A stretch of 33,081 nt of DNA from an uncultured Fibrobacter sp. GTDB lineage: Bacteria > Fibrobacterota > Fibrobacteria > Fibrobacterales > Fibrobacteraceae. The DNA lies in contig CAMHOW010000026.1 of the NCBI GenBank assembly GCA_946186895.1, forward strand, positions 1 to 33,081. The letters are read 5' to 3'. The notes under the pieces are model-generated. The model saw nothing but the letters and a program-made list of their open reading frames with translations, was not told the DNA's origin and ran no database searches. How positions within the stretch are numbered: position 1 is the first letter of the stretch; the number at the start of each line of letters is the position of its first letter. The position numbers and the translations under genes were made by a program. Positions 1 to 11,400 of the stretch are shown here, one piece after another.

Positions 1-43
1 CTGCGTCAAACGCCTGCTTCACATTGTTAATAGCTTCACTCAT
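1..43 (-). CDS. N-terminus of an unidentified protein, cut by the window edge
   Basis: The complement of bases 41-43 is an ATG that opens a frame reading MSEAINNVKQAFDA before the window ends. Only 14 residues are visible, so the product cannot be named; short helical N-termini of this kind occur for example in PheS, but that is only a guess. A TAAATT box (complement of 54-59) lies 10 nt before the ATG and resembles the -10 element seen elsewhere in the window. No Shine-Dalgarno sequence is apparent. Confidence 0.5.
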   Translation of the reverse strand, partial: MSEAINNVKQAFDA

Positions 44-121
44 AGTGGCCACAAATTTAGCAACTTTTGCGTAAGGCGAGTGAAACGGGACTGTTTACAG
101 GCCCACTTCCGAGCCTAGCAA

Positions 122-142
122 AAGACACTCAAAGAGTGTCAA
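122..142 (-). terminator. Intrinsic terminator after the NimA-like gene
   Basis: GACACTC at 124-130 and GAGTGTC at 134-140 form a perfect 7-bp stem with a 3-nt loop. Read on the minus strand it is followed by TTTTG, and it lies 16 nt after the TAA of the leftward gene ending at 156. Confidence 0.65.
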
Positions 143-155
143 AGGTGAGAGCCCG

Positions 156-665
156 TTAGGTCTCCGGCTTTGCTTTCCCGGTGAAATTCGTGCTCGTTAT
201 CTTGAATACGGTCACGGCAGCGGCCTGCTCGGGCGTGAATTCGAATTTGTGCGGGGTAGCGGGTTGCGAGGCGCCTGCGGCCTGCCGTTCCATCAGGAGC
301 GAGAGCCCGCGGCATTTCTCGGTAACGTCCTCGACGATCTCAGCTTTGCCCTGCCCAACGACGCTTGCATAGAAGCGCCCGCTCTTGCAATAAACGTCTT
401 CGTGAATTTCGATGCGATTTTCGACGCACATACTAAACGCCACATTCGGATTTTTTCGAATACAGTCCAGCTTTTTGCCAACATGGGCGCAATGGAAATA
501 CAGTTCCAGAATGCCGCCCTTCAGGCTGTACCCGAACGACAGTGGAATCACGTAAGGCATGCCCACATCCGCATCGTCCACCATCGCGACATGACAGGTG
601 GTGCACTGCTCGATAATCTTTGCGATATTCTCGTCGCCCAGAACTTCTCGGTCTTTACGCCGCAC
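156..665 (-). CDS. Pyridoxamine 5'-phosphate oxidase family protein, NimA-like
   Basis: This is a small (169 aa) flavin-binding split-barrel protein of the PNPOx-like/NimA group. Members bind FMN or related flavins, and some reduce 5-nitroimidazole drugs; the natural substrate is usually unknown. The N-terminus MRRKDRE is the family signature, followed by a barrel strand region with IPLSFGY (about residues 40-47) and a YFHCAHVGKKLD segment (about 56-68) that matches the conserved YFHGAxxGRKL block. Two adjacent GTG codons are possible starts. The second (663-665) is preferred because the AGAGG at 672-676 lies 6 nt before it and it yields the family-typical start. The RBS overlaps the stop codon of the upstream outer-membrane gene, so the two are probably translationally coupled. 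Drug resistance should not be inferred from family membership alone. Confidence 0.85.
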   Translation of the reverse strand: MRRKDREVLGDENIAKIIEQCTTCHVAMVDDADVGMPYVIPLSFGYSLKGGILELYFHCAHVGKKLDCIRKNPNVAFSMCVENRIEIHEDVYCKSGRFYASVVGQGKAEIVEDVTEKCRGLSLLMERQAAGASQPATPHKFEFTPEQAAAVTVFKITSTNFTGKAKPET

Positions 666-671
666 CACAAG

Positions 672-676
672 CCTCT
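672..676 (-). promoter_or_regulatory. Ribosome binding site that selects the second GTG
   Basis: AGAGG on the minus strand overlaps the TAG stop of the upstream gene at 675-677. It is 3 nt from the first GTG and 6 nt from the second, which supports initiation at 665. Confidence 0.5.
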
Positions 677-1370
677 AGAACACCCAGTAGTTCACACCGA
701 ACTTAAACGCAATATCCTTGGCGCCACTTAGGTCGATAAAATTACCCTTGGAATCGGGGTAAAGTTCACTCAGGCCAAAACCTACGCGAAGATCTAGTGC
801 CAGCTTGTCTATGACAAAATAGCCCGCACCCACAGCCACGCTGAAGCCAAAGGAGGCCTGTTCCACCTTTTCGGGGACAGAATGATTAATCGTTCCGCCA
901 CCAGCCTTGTTTGCCACTTTGGCATTGAGGGAAACGTCATTGCTCACGTTAAGCCCAAGCTGCGGGCCTATATAGGCGTAGAATTTCGGAGTGGCGACGG
1001 CACGCACCAGCAGGGGAATTTCAATATTCATCTGCTTGAACTTACGCTCACCCAAGTCATCATCCTGGGAGTATTTGGCGTAACGGAACAGCAGTTCCGG
1101 AGTAAACTGGAACACCGGCGTAAGCACAATGCGTCCCATAACACCACCTTCCAAATCAAGACCGCCCGGATTCTCATCGTTTTCGCCACCGGACCAGTCG
1201 TCTTCTAGGCCCCAAATCATGCCATAACCCACGGCAAGGCGGGCACCGATCCCGAACATGGCAAGTTCTGCCGATTGCTTCTTTTGATTCGTTGATTCAC
1301 CTTCCTGGGCTTGGACAAAAGTTGCCCCACACAGGATGGCGATAGCGAATGCTAGAACTTTTTTCATCAT
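675..1370 (-). CDS. Outer-membrane beta-barrel protein (PorT-like)
   Basis: This 231-aa protein begins with a clear Sec signal peptide (MMKKVLAFAIAILCGATFVQAQ, cleavage expected after AQA near residue 21). The rest shows alternating hydrophobic/polar strands typical of a small eight-stranded barrel and ends in aromatic NYWVF, as BAM substrates do. The architecture resembles the PorT / outer membrane beta-barrel domain (OMP_b-brl) families; no specific transport role can be read. Two ATGs stand in tandem (1368-1370 and 1365-1367). The strong GAGGAG at 1374-1379 is 3 nt from the first and 6 nt from the second, so the second could be the true start. It lies upstream of the NimA-like gene in the same direction with only a few bases between them. 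Confidence 0.8.
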   Translation of the reverse strand: MMKKVLAFAIAILCGATFVQAQEGESTNQKKQSAELAMFGIGARLAVGYGMIWGLEDDWSGGENDENPGGLDLEGGVMGRIVLTPVFQFTPELLFRYAKYSQDDDLGERKFKQMNIEIPLLVRAVATPKFYAYIGPQLGLNVSNDVSLNAKVANKAGGGTINHSVPEKVEQASFGFSVAVGAGYFVIDKLALDLRVGFGLSELYPDSKGNFIDLSGAKDIAFKFGVNYWVF

Positions 1371-1399
1371 TTTCTCCTCGTTAATCTCAAACTACAAAA

Positions 1400-4351
<2,952 letters not shown>

Positions 4352-4355
4352 CAAC

Positions 4356-4378
4356 TAGGGAGGGGCAGCCCCTCCCTA
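4356..4378. repeat. Perfect GC-rich hairpin after the isocitrate dehydrogenase gene
   Basis: TAGGGAGGGG and CCCCTCCCTA form a 10-bp perfect stem with a CAG loop, starting 5 nt after the stop codon. There is no T-run after it on either strand, so it could be a 3' mRNA-stabilising hairpin or a factor-assisted pause site rather than a classical terminator. Confidence 0.6.
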
Positions 4379-4415
4379 AGACTCTCCCCCACACTCAATA
4401 ACCCGCTACATTCAG

Positions 4416-4445
4416 GCCGAAACCTTCGGGTCGGCGGTTTATTTT
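4416..4445 (+). terminator. Probable terminator for isocitrate dehydrogenase
   Basis: GCCGA (4416-4420) pairs with TCGGC (4431-4435), with an inner CC/GG pair around a TTC loop, followed by GGTTTATTTT. The stem is imperfect, so confidence is moderate. Confidence 0.4.
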
Positions 4446-4466
4446 CGTGGGCACCTAGCGGTGCGA
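4446..4466 (+). repeat. Short palindromic direct repeat, copy 1
   Basis: CGTGGGCACC, a 3-nt spacer (TAG), then CGGTGCGA. The GCACC/GGTGC arms form a 5-bp hairpin. A second copy with a shorter spacer is at 6750-6769, so the two bracket the OLD nuclease and nrdR in the same orientation. Confidence 0.6.
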
Positions 4467-4468
4467 TA

Positions 4469-6253
4469 TTAATTATCCGTTTCCTGACTACCTTCGATAA
4501 TCCACTTGCACAAATCTAGGATTCCATCATAGTCAGGCAGGCTCTTGATAAAGTCCGGTGACTTGCACCGTTCCACAAAGCCATTCCAGGCCCCTTCGTT
4601 TTTCGCCTTGATTCCCAGGTGCTCTTCGATAGCCCCGTGGGTCCAAACCCAGATGCCTTGACTTCTTAGCTTAGCATGAATGCTCCTAATGGGGCGCTCC
4701 GCCTCGGGCATAGAAGCCATCATGGAATAGGCCATAGAGGCACTGATGTTACTGTGCTTGCTTACAGGCAGGCCGTTGTTCAACCGAAGATGATGATGGA
4801 ACGCCAATTCCCTGAACAGATTCCGGCAGAACTTCACGTCGGGATCGTTGGCCTCCAAGAATCCATCGCGAGTAGCGGTGGTAAAGGCATAGTCCAAATC
4901 TACGATAGCCCGCACCGGCATGTCCATGGCATTTAGCACCTGCATGCTCTTACGGGTATTGCTCACGCCGCCCTGTCGCACCAGTGCACACTTGATGAGG
5001 GCAAAGGACTTTCCAGTAATCCGTTCAAACAGAGCCGGCAGCACTCGCCATTCTGTCTTACCTTCAGTGAGCAGCACATAATCAGCAAAAAGCAGTTCGT
5101 TGCTGTTGCTCAAGCTAAACAGCATCTGCAACTGGCTGGGAGCATCCTGCACAACCTGGTGTACGGCGTCCTCGATTCGCTTGCGCATGAAAGTGCCACG
5201 CTCCTTGTTCTTACGGATCAGGAGTGACGTACTTACATCTTCGCTGGTCACCATCTGGGCACTGTGGGTGGCGAACACAATCTGGTAACCTTCGTTGGAC
5301 AAGTTCTTCAAAGCCACACGAACCAGCTCCACCGCCTGAGGGTGCAAGAATAATTCCGGAGAATCAATCAAGAGCATGGTCCGGCTCAGATAGTGGTTAT
5401 TGTGATGCTTCTTGATTTCGGAAAGGTAACGGACTAGGGCCATCTGGATGGCACGCTGGGATCCTGCTCCCATGCGGTTGATATCTCGCTCAAAGCCGTC
5501 ATCCTCGTCAATAACCTTCAGACTTGCGGTTTTAAGGAAGGTTTCCAGCGTAGGAATGGGAATATCCAATTCCACACGGACACTTGGAAATAACGGTTGC
5601 AATTTTTCGTTGACTTCCCGGTCAAAAGACTTTATCTCGGCAGCCTGGTTTTCGCCACCCGGAGAAAGCAGATCGTTGAACTTTCCGATAATATCGTTGA
5701 ACTCTCCACCGAACCGACGTTCCAGAGGCTTGAAAATTTCATGCAGAAGCTTGGTGAAGGCCTTGTTGCCTTCGAAATCCCAAATAGCGATAGGTTCCGG
5801 GAACATGCGCTTAAAGGCATGCTTAAAATCGTCACCCACCCGCATCCAGCCCTTGCGGCTTCCGTTCTGCCGCTGTGGTGGCACCAGAGCCCACAGTTCC
5901 ACGTTCTCCGGAGGAACACCCGGTACCCGTTGGACCTTCTTTACTCGTAGGCTTTCGCCATTCAAGAACGGCACAATTTCCTTGGCCTTTTCTTCTCCCA
6001 AACGGGAGAGCACAGTCTCAGAGATGCCCTGAAAAAGCCCTTCCACCTCCACCGGTTCGTTGCTATCGTCAAAATACGAGACGTCTAACGAAAACGGAGA
6101 CAGCAACCACCGGATTCCCATGAGGATATTAGTCTTTCCCGCATTGTTGTAGCCTATCAAGGCGGTCATGTTGTTCAAGGGAAACGTCTGCCTGTGGATA
6201 GACCGCAGGTTGCAAATCGTAATCTCGGATAATCTTAACGGCTGGGGCTGCAT
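4469..6253 (-). CDS. OLD-family ATP-dependent nuclease (ABC-type ATPase with TOPRIM)
   Basis: This 594-aa protein joins an N-terminal ABC-type ATPase to a C-terminal TOPRIM nuclease, the layout of OLD-family (overcoming lysogenization defect) endonucleases. Seen: Walker A GYNNAGKT (residues 34-41); a signature-like MGAGSQRA region near 260; Walker B LLIDSPELFLHP near 300; H-loop FATHSAQM; then TOPRIM LLTEGKTEWRVLP (acidic Glu near 400) and the DLD pair in AIVDLDYAF near 450. The residue after the Walker B aspartate is Ser, where most relatives have Glu. ATGs at 6268 and 6253 and a TTG at 6280 are possible starts. 6253 is chosen because TATATT (complement of 6260-6265) lies exactly 6 nt before it, as for other leaderless genes here. 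No UvrD-like helicase is adjacent, so it is not a Gabija-type pair. Function in phage defence or DNA repair is inference. Confidence 0.85.
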   Translation of the reverse strand: MQPQPLRLSEITICNLRSIHRQTFPLNNMTALIGYNNAGKTNILMGIRWLLSPFSLDVSYFDDSNEPVEVEGLFQGISETVLSRLGEEKAKEIVPFLNGESLRVKKVQRVPGVPPENVELWALVPPQRQNGSRKGWMRVGDDFKHAFKRMFPEPIAIWDFEGNKAFTKLLHEIFKPLERRFGGEFNDIIGKFNDLLSPGGENQAAEIKSFDREVNEKLQPLFPSVRVELDIPIPTLETFLKTASLKVIDEDDGFERDINRMGAGSQRAIQMALVRYLSEIKKHHNNHYLSRTMLLIDSPELFLHPQAVELVRVALKNLSNEGYQIVFATHSAQMVTSEDVSTSLLIRKNKERGTFMRKRIEDAVHQVVQDAPSQLQMLFSLSNSNELLFADYVLLTEGKTEWRVLPALFERITGKSFALIKCALVRQGGVSNTRKSMQVLNAMDMPVRAIVDLDYAFTTATRDGFLEANDPDVKFCRNLFRELAFHHHLRLNNGLPVSKHSNISASMAYSMMASMPEAERPIRSIHAKLRSQGIWVWTHGAIEEHLGIKAKNEGAWNGFVERCKSPDFIKSLPDYDGILDLCKWIIEGSQETDN

Positions 6254-6299
6254 ACCTTGAATATACATTATTAGGGGCAAAAAATGCTACATTCTAAAC
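6254..6299. promoter_or_regulatory. Divergent leaderless promoters for the OLD nuclease and nrdR
   Basis: The 46-bp gap holds TATATT on the minus strand (complement of 6260-6265), 6 nt before the OLD ATG, and TACATT on the plus strand (6288-6293), 6 nt before the nrdR ATG. Transcription starting 6-7 nt after a -10 box would begin at the start codon in both directions. No convincing -35 hexamer or Shine-Dalgarno sequence is seen. Confidence 0.5.
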
Positions 6300-6743
6300 A
6301 TGATTTGTCCTTTCTGCAAGAACGACAACGACAAGGTAGTAGACAGCCGCGTCAGTGGCGACTCCATCAGGCGTCGCCGGGAATGTACGGCTTGCGGTCG
6401 CCGTTTTACCACACGGGAGTACATCGAAATCCAACCACTCATCGTGGTCAAGCGTAACGGCGCCCGTGAACCCTTCCAGCGAGAAAAGCTCCTGGCCGGC
6501 ATCGCCAACTCCTGCAAAAAACGCCCGGTGACTCAGGCCGCCATCGAAGAGATCGCCTCCAACATCGAGAACAACCTGATTTCCAACGACAACCTGGAAG
6601 TGACCTACGACCAGATTGGCAATTTGGTCATGCAAGAGCTGAAAAAGCTGGATCCGGTGGCCTATGTCCGGTTCGCCTCCGTCTACCGTGAATTCAAGGA
6701 AGTGGGCGAATTCGTGGACCAAATCAAGACTTTAGATAAATAG
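6300..6743 (+). CDS. nrdR: Transcriptional repressor NrdR
   Basis: NrdR represses ribonucleotide reductase genes by binding NrdR boxes and senses (d)ATP. The 147-aa length is typical. The zinc ribbon has MICPFC (Cys3, Cys6) and ECTACGRRFTT (Cys31, Cys34 by position), followed by an ATP-cone domain starting near residue 49 with VVKRNGAREPFQREKLLAGI. SVYREFKEVGEF near the end is the family C-terminal motif. It is divergent from the OLD nuclease with a 46-bp gap and appears to have a leaderless mRNA (TACATT, then 6 nt, then ATG). I see no ribonucleotide reductase gene in this window. Confidence 0.97.
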   Translation: MICPFCKNDNDKVVDSRVSGDSIRRRRECTACGRRFTTREYIEIQPLIVVKRNGAREPFQREKLLAGIANSCKKRPVTQAAIEEIASNIENNLISNDNLEVTYDQIGNLVMQELKKLDPVAYVRFASVYREFKEVGEFVDQIKTLDK

Positions 6744-6749
6744 AGGAAG

Positions 6750-6769
6750 CGTGGGCACCTTCGGTGCGA
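6750..6769 (+). repeat. Short palindromic direct repeat, copy 2
   Basis: CGTGGGCACC, a 2-nt spacer (TT), then CGGTGCGA, 6 nt after the nrdR stop. Same sequence and orientation as 4446-4466 except for the loop. The stem GCACC/GGTGC with downstream AAAAAA is not a terminator on its own. Confidence 0.6.
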
Positions 6770-6785
6770 AAAAACAAGCAATAAA

Positions 6786-6809
6786 AAAGCCTCGCTTAAG
6801 CGGGGCTTT
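6786..6809. terminator. Bidirectional terminator between nrdR and tRNA-Val
   Basis: AAAGCCTCGC and GCGGGGCTTT pair over 10 bp (one T-G wobble) around a TTAA loop. The minus strand carries the longer T-run (TTTTTTATT), so it mainly ends the leftward tRNA-Val transcript; on the plus strand it may also end nrdR. Confidence 0.75.
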
Positions 6810-6813
6810 ATCG

Positions 6814-6887
<74 letters not shown>

Positions 6888-6901
6888 AATAAGGTAGCCC
6901 A

Positions 6902-6930
6902 ATAGTAGAAACTTGGCCCCCTTTTGTCAA
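6902..6930 (-). promoter_or_regulatory. Promoter of tRNA-Val
   Basis: On the minus strand TTGACA (6925-6930) is followed after exactly 17 bp by TACTAT (6902-6907), 14 nt before the tRNA 5' end. This is a near-perfect sigma-70-type promoter and anchors the TAnnnT -10 pattern used for other calls. Confidence 0.85.
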
Positions 6931-6934
6931 GGGG

Positions 6935-7435
6935 TCAACGGGCATCTGGGTCAATCCAGTACCGCAAACGGCCCGTAATATGCACATTTGGCAAGGTGTC
7001 AATACACTTTCCGGAGCGGCAGTCCGGGGTATACAGATCCAAGTTGGCAGTCCAGGTGGAGTCGTCCTTCTGATCGAACCGGACAATACTGCTATCGGCA
7101 AGAATAGGAGCCTGGGTCAAAGAACCGTAGTTGAACCAGGAGTACTGCTGCACCACGGGATTATCCCCCAAAACCGGCCTGTTCACCATGATAGAGAACT
7201 GGTCCCCCCGCTTGCTCTCACTGGCTCTAGTCCTTACAATAAAATACCGGTGGCTATTCTTGATAAACGGAACTTCCACGTCGCTTTCGGCAAGTTCAAT
7301 GGTCCGTTCATCTCCACCATTGATTTTATACTTCAGGTAACCGCCACCATCGACTTCCCACCCCTCATTGATGTCGCTACAAGCCACAAGCAGAAAAGCT
7401 ACGGCAAGGCAGAGTTTTAAGCGGAAATCCGGCAT
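6935..7435 (-). CDS. Small lipoprotein of unknown function
   Basis: This 166-aa protein has a lipoprotein signal peptide: positively charged start, hydrophobic LCLAVAFLLVAC and a lipobox LVAC with the acylated cysteine near residue 19, followed by SDINEG. The mature part looks beta-rich and hydrophilic (YKINGGDERTIELAESDVEVPF; YFIVRTRAS; DLYTPDCRSGKC) with one CRSGKC cysteine pair. No family is recognised. It is divergent from the phosphopantetheinyl transferase gene with a 31-bp gap. TAGTTT (complement of 7443-7448) is 7 nt before the ATG, and the AGGGGTT between them could also act weakly as a ribosome binding site. It ends 4 nt before the -35 box of tRNA-Val. Confidence 0.75.
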   Translation of the reverse strand: MPDFRLKLCLAVAFLLVACSDINEGWEVDGGGYLKYKINGGDERTIELAESDVEVPFIKNSHRYFIVRTRASESKRGDQFSIMVNRPVLGDNPVVQQYSWFNYGSLTQAPILADSSIVRFDQKDDSTWTANLDLYTPDCRSGKCIDTLPNVHITGRLRYWIDPDAR

Positions 7436-7442
7436 AACCCCT

Positions 7443-7460
7443 AAACTAGAAAATTATCTT
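7443..7460. promoter_or_regulatory. Divergent -10 boxes in a 31-bp gap
   Basis: TAGTTT (complement of 7443-7448) is 7 nt before the lipoprotein ATG and TATCTT (7455-7460) is 6 nt before the phosphopantetheinyl transferase ATG. The boxes are only 6 bp apart, so polymerase could not occupy both at once. Confidence 0.4.
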
Positions 7461-7466
7461 TGGACT

Positions 7467-8030
7467 ATGGAAAACGAATGGCTCCCTGTTTCTACTTTAC
7501 ATGGCAAGGTCTACCTGACAGTTGTCCCCAAAGTAAGTCACAGGGAACAAATCTTCAAAAAATTATCCGAAGCCCTTAACCTGAAGGTTACCGGACAAGA
7601 TCTGAAAACCAAGGAGGGCTCTACTAGGCCCGAATTTCCGGAGCTTTCTATCGACGCCAACTGGACCCACTCCAAGGACACCTGCGTGCTGGCCTATTCC
7701 AGGGAATGTCGTGTAGGCATAGACCTAGAGTTTCACTCCAGGGACCGCCTAAAGCTTGCAGAGCGTTTTTTCTCCAAGGTTGAGGTAGAACGGTTGCATC
7801 AAGTTCTACAGGACGAAGGCGAAGAAGCAACCCGTAAGTTATTCTACACCCTATGGTGCCGCAAAGAAGCCTTTTTCAAATGTCGCGGTGGCGATTTTTT
7901 CGAAGGGACACTCCGAAAATCCATGCTTGAAACGAACGTGGATAATGTTCAACTAACAGACCTAGATCCGACAGAACTAGGCATCCAGGGAGACTGCTCC
8001 CTGTGCCTTGCCACCATGCCCTTAGACTAG
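7467..8030 (+). CDS. 4'-phosphopantetheinyl transferase superfamily protein (Sfp-like)
   Basis: Such enzymes move the phosphopantetheine arm of coenzyme A onto a serine of carrier proteins (ACP, PCP). The 187-aa protein shows the three superfamily landmarks: WTHSKDTCVLAYS (about residues 67-79; the usual form is hSHs..hhh.a), VGIDLE (about 85-90; metal-binding Asp and Glu), and the W-x2-KEAxxK motif seen as WCRKEAFFK (about 128-136). The frame opens upstream, but the ATG at 7467 is the start chosen: TATCTT lies 6 nt before it and MENEW is a plausible N-terminus. It ends in a CTAG shared with the convergent DUF6941-like gene. No polyketide or peptide synthetase genes are nearby, so it may be the housekeeping AcpS substitute. 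Confidence 0.88.
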   Translation: MENEWLPVSTLHGKVYLTVVPKVSHREQIFKKLSEALNLKVTGQDLKTKEGSTRPEFPELSIDANWTHSKDTCVLAYSRECRVGIDLEFHSRDRLKLAERFFSKVEVERLHQVLQDEGEEATRKLFYTLWCRKEAFFKCRGGDFFEGTLRKSMLETNVDNVQLTDLDPTELGIQGDCSLCLATMPLD

Positions 8031-8464
8031 TTTTTCAGTTCGCTGCTGGCAGCTCCCGCGCCGGCCTGGGGAACATCCAAAGCATACAGGGGCAGAGCCA
8101 CGTATTCCTCTTCATCGATAATCAGGCGGACAATATACTTGTCAGGCCTCTCTATCTTCAGGCGCTGCATGTTCAGAATCAGATTCATAGCAGCCGTATC
8201 AAAACCCTTGGCCACAGGTTCAAACGTGATGCTAGACTCCATGCCGGGAACAATGGGGTGGCCGCACACATCCTCGATAGAAAGTACCAGTTTGTGAACA
8301 CCCGCCTCGGAACGCTGATAGCGTACACGGAAGGCCGCCGCACACTGGGGAATCACCAGCGGGAACTGCGTAAAGATACGGTCAAATGCACCAAGGATAT
8401 TCAAACGGCCGCCAACACCGTTGGCCGTGGCCGCATCACAAATAGAAGCTATTTCAACAATCAT
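8027..8464 (-). CDS. DUF6941-like conserved protein
   Basis: This 145-aa protein has the pattern of the DUF6941 family: an N-terminal IVEIASICDAATA...GGRLNILGAFDRIF strand-helix-strand segment (about residues 2-32), then VIPQCAAAFRVRYQRSEAG, a central beta-rich part and LNMQRLKIERPDKYIVRLIIDEEE near the C-terminus. The function of the family is not established; it is probably a cytosolic beta-sandwich. Its ATG follows the stop codon of the giant lipoprotein after 3 nt, so the two are likely co-translated. The recognition is from memory of the motif, not a search. Confidence 0.7.
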   Translation of the reverse strand: MIVEIASICDAATANGVGGRLNILGAFDRIFTQFPLVIPQCAAAFRVRYQRSEAGVHKLVLSIEDVCGHPIVPGMESSITFEPVAKGFDTAAMNLILNMQRLKIERPDKYIVRLIIDEEEYVALPLYALDVPQAGAGAASSELKN

Positions 8465-8467
8465 AAA

Positions 8468-11400
8468 CTAGGGTTTGGTATTGAATGTCCATTTTTCAGA
8501 AATGTTCTTCATGAATATGGGACCGTTATTCGTGCTTGCCGCACCGGAACTTGTCCAGGAAATCATGGAAATATACACCATGCCGTCGGCAGCAACAACA
8601 ATCTCCGGGGCAAAGCCATAAAGGTTATAGCCATGACTTGCGTAGAACGGCCCCTTGAAATACGGGAGTTGGTTTTCGCCATAAGGTTTCCAGCGGATAC
8701 CGTCATAGAAATAGGCATGGCAGTGCGAGAATCCACGGCCATTGTCGTCAATAATGGCATAAACCTTGTTGTTGAAGCTTGTCACCCGAATGTTCGTAGG
8801 CAACATACCCTCTTGCAGGTTGACTGCTGTTCCCAAAGACAAGCTTGATTTGGTTACAGAGCCCTTGCGCACATAGGGGCCCGCCACACCAACCTCAGAA
8901 GAGCGGTTGATATACCCAAGATAGACCGTGCCTCCGTTCGAGGCTATGCTGATACTGCTCATTTCCTTGGCAATTTTCGCAGGAGAAAACGTTTCTGTAT
9001 ACGAAGAGTTGTATATAGCGTAATAGGAGTTATATTGGTAAGTGTTATCTGTAAAGGTTATTAGGAACACTTTCGTACTGGTAAACACTCCGTTCACATC
9101 CCTTGCAGGCGTACCTGATATCGGCTTTTCTTCCCATTTTGAACCGGTCCAAAAACTGAAGTACGGGAGGTCGTTCCTGACATATGTCACCACGGGGTTG
9201 TTGTTCTCCGGGTTATAGGTCAAATTCACTGTGGTCGCCCCATCAATAGCCGGGCCAACCGCCGACCATGAACTATTCAAGTTGGCAAGCTTGTAGACCC
9301 GAATCTTATTGTCCTTTGTAAGGATCGCCAAGAACACTGCAGTATTGGTCTGGTCGTTGATACTGGTCATCCGCAGCGCCTTAACGGAATCACTTGCGGT
9401 AATGCTCGGTATATCCGTCCAATTAGTCCTATCGTAATACTTGGAGACGACAGTCGCTTCAGACGGCTGGTAAGCCACCACCAAGTGAGAATCAAAAGGA
9501 GCCAGGGCAGGGGGCGTACGTAGCGAAGACTCTTCCATCACGGTATCGCCTGCGCCGGCAAGATTTTTCCAGGCACGCTGCACATACACCGTCCGGCAGA
9601 ATGTTTCAGCCTGGTGACGGTTCATGAACGTGACGTCGGGATTTGCAGAGGTACTGTCTCTAAAGTCCAGACAAACCCTTATGGTGCCCTCAGACGTGGG
9701 GCGTCTAAAGGCATCGTTGAACTGGGCTACGTTTGTATCCAAAGTACCGTCAGCCTTGCCCTTGTAGAACGTTCCGCTAACATTGCTAAACTGCCAATAA
9801 TATTCCCGAAGGTTGTTGTTACCGAGGGTACCGTTCACCGACTGCGCGCCACTCCACTCCGAAGAGTAATAGTAGAGGGCTTCGCCACTCTGCGCCTCGT
9901 CTCCGCTCCAGGGGTAAATCGTGTCTACTGCCGTAATCTTTCCAACAGGAAGGTTCGCCGACGTCATCACATAAACATGAGTAGTGTCGCGGAACACGGC
10001 CTTCGTGCTGCTCTCCTGTGCCGATACAACGCAGTAAAGGTTCACTCCCAGGTTACTCAAGGTTTCCCTATAAGAGTAGAATCGGCCCGTATACTTCAGC
10101 TGAACTTCATCTTCAACCTTCTGCTTTGTACTTGCGTTGAAGCATTGCCAGCTATACCAGTCAATTCCCTGCCAAACGCTGTTGGTGTCAGCGTCCAGAA
10201 TAATCACGTCACCCTTTGCAACATACTTCACGGATTCATCTACAGAAATTGTCGGAATATCCGTGGAATATTTGAGTTTCATGGTAGATGTAGCGATATT
10301 TCCATCGTCATCGGTTACACGAGCCACGCAAGAGAAGTTTGCCGAAGCCGCCGGAGCAGTCCACGTCGTATCAAAAGACGAAACCGTTCTCCAGTTGCTT
10401 GCAATCGCAGCCGCATCACGTCCGCAGCTCCATTCCCGCTTGACAATATAACCCTTCTTGTCTTGGGCTGTGGCATTGAGCACGATCGAAAAGCCTTCAC
10501 GTATAACCGCCGAATCGCGGGCCACCTTCACCGTAGGCGGATCAAGTTCCACCACAATCTTAGTCGTATCCCTTGCCGTAAGGTCGTCATCGTCCTTGAC
10601 CTGCACAATGCAAAGGTAGAGGTTATACGGAGTCGACGGAAGAATTGCCTGATAGGTTGCCTTACCACTCGTCAACTTGTCCAGAATATTATTGTCAGTG
10701 CTCGGACCACAGCCCCATTCGTAAGAGACAATCCTTCCCGGCAAGCTCACTTCTGCAGAGTCCATGGCGTTCGCATACAACACCACCGTATCCTTGATCG
10801 TTGCGTTAATGGACTCATTCACAGTAACCGTAGGCGGAGCACGGAAGACCTTGTAAGTAACCGTGTCTAGCGAGTAAAGCGAAGCCTGATCTGCATCAGC
10901 GGCACGCATCACACAATAGTAATTGCCAGCCGTTTCGGGCATGGGAACTACAGGGGGCTGAGAATTGCTCTGGCCCTGCCAAAGGCTAACCCAGCTAGCA
11001 GGTTTCAGATTGTTCAAAGTGCGATCACAGGCCAAATCCACATTAATTGGACCACCCAGAGCATTTCCTGCAGTGAACTTCACCTGTTCAAGGTCCTTGA
11101 TGGTCACATTCTTGTTACGGATATTCAAACGAATCGTCGGTATATCCTTGATGACATTGAAAGTCATGGCGACAGAGTCTTTCTGGTTGTCGTCATCAAC
11201 CGCAAAGATGAAGCACTTGTAGTTAGAAACCTCATTATTCGGCAACTGAATTTCCATAGAATCCGTTACCTGCTTTGCGGCCGGTGAAATCGCGGTGGCC
11301 GTGTAGGCGCCCGTTCCGCAACGGTAGCCCACCTCCTTGATTTTTCCGTACTTATCCTTGGCCGTATACTCGAACTTGTACTTGGAATTGACCTTCTTGG

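Noticed and set aside
156..665. Nitroimidazole resistance gene
   Set aside because: The NimA-like family is broad; resistance cannot be concluded from sequence.
4469..6253. Gabija or other named two-gene defence system
   Set aside because: No UvrD-like helicase or other partner is adjacent; the only neighbour is nrdR, a housekeeping regulator.
6254..6280. Longer OLD starts at TTG 6280 or ATG 6268
   Set aside because: They would place the start inside or before the -10 box; the ATG at 6253 gives the consistent 6-nt spacing and the family-like N-terminus.
9614..10870. 418-codon open frame antisense to the giant lipoprotein
   Set aside because: Composition is Arg/His/Asn-rich without domains; it lies wholly inside the well-supported lipoprotein gene.
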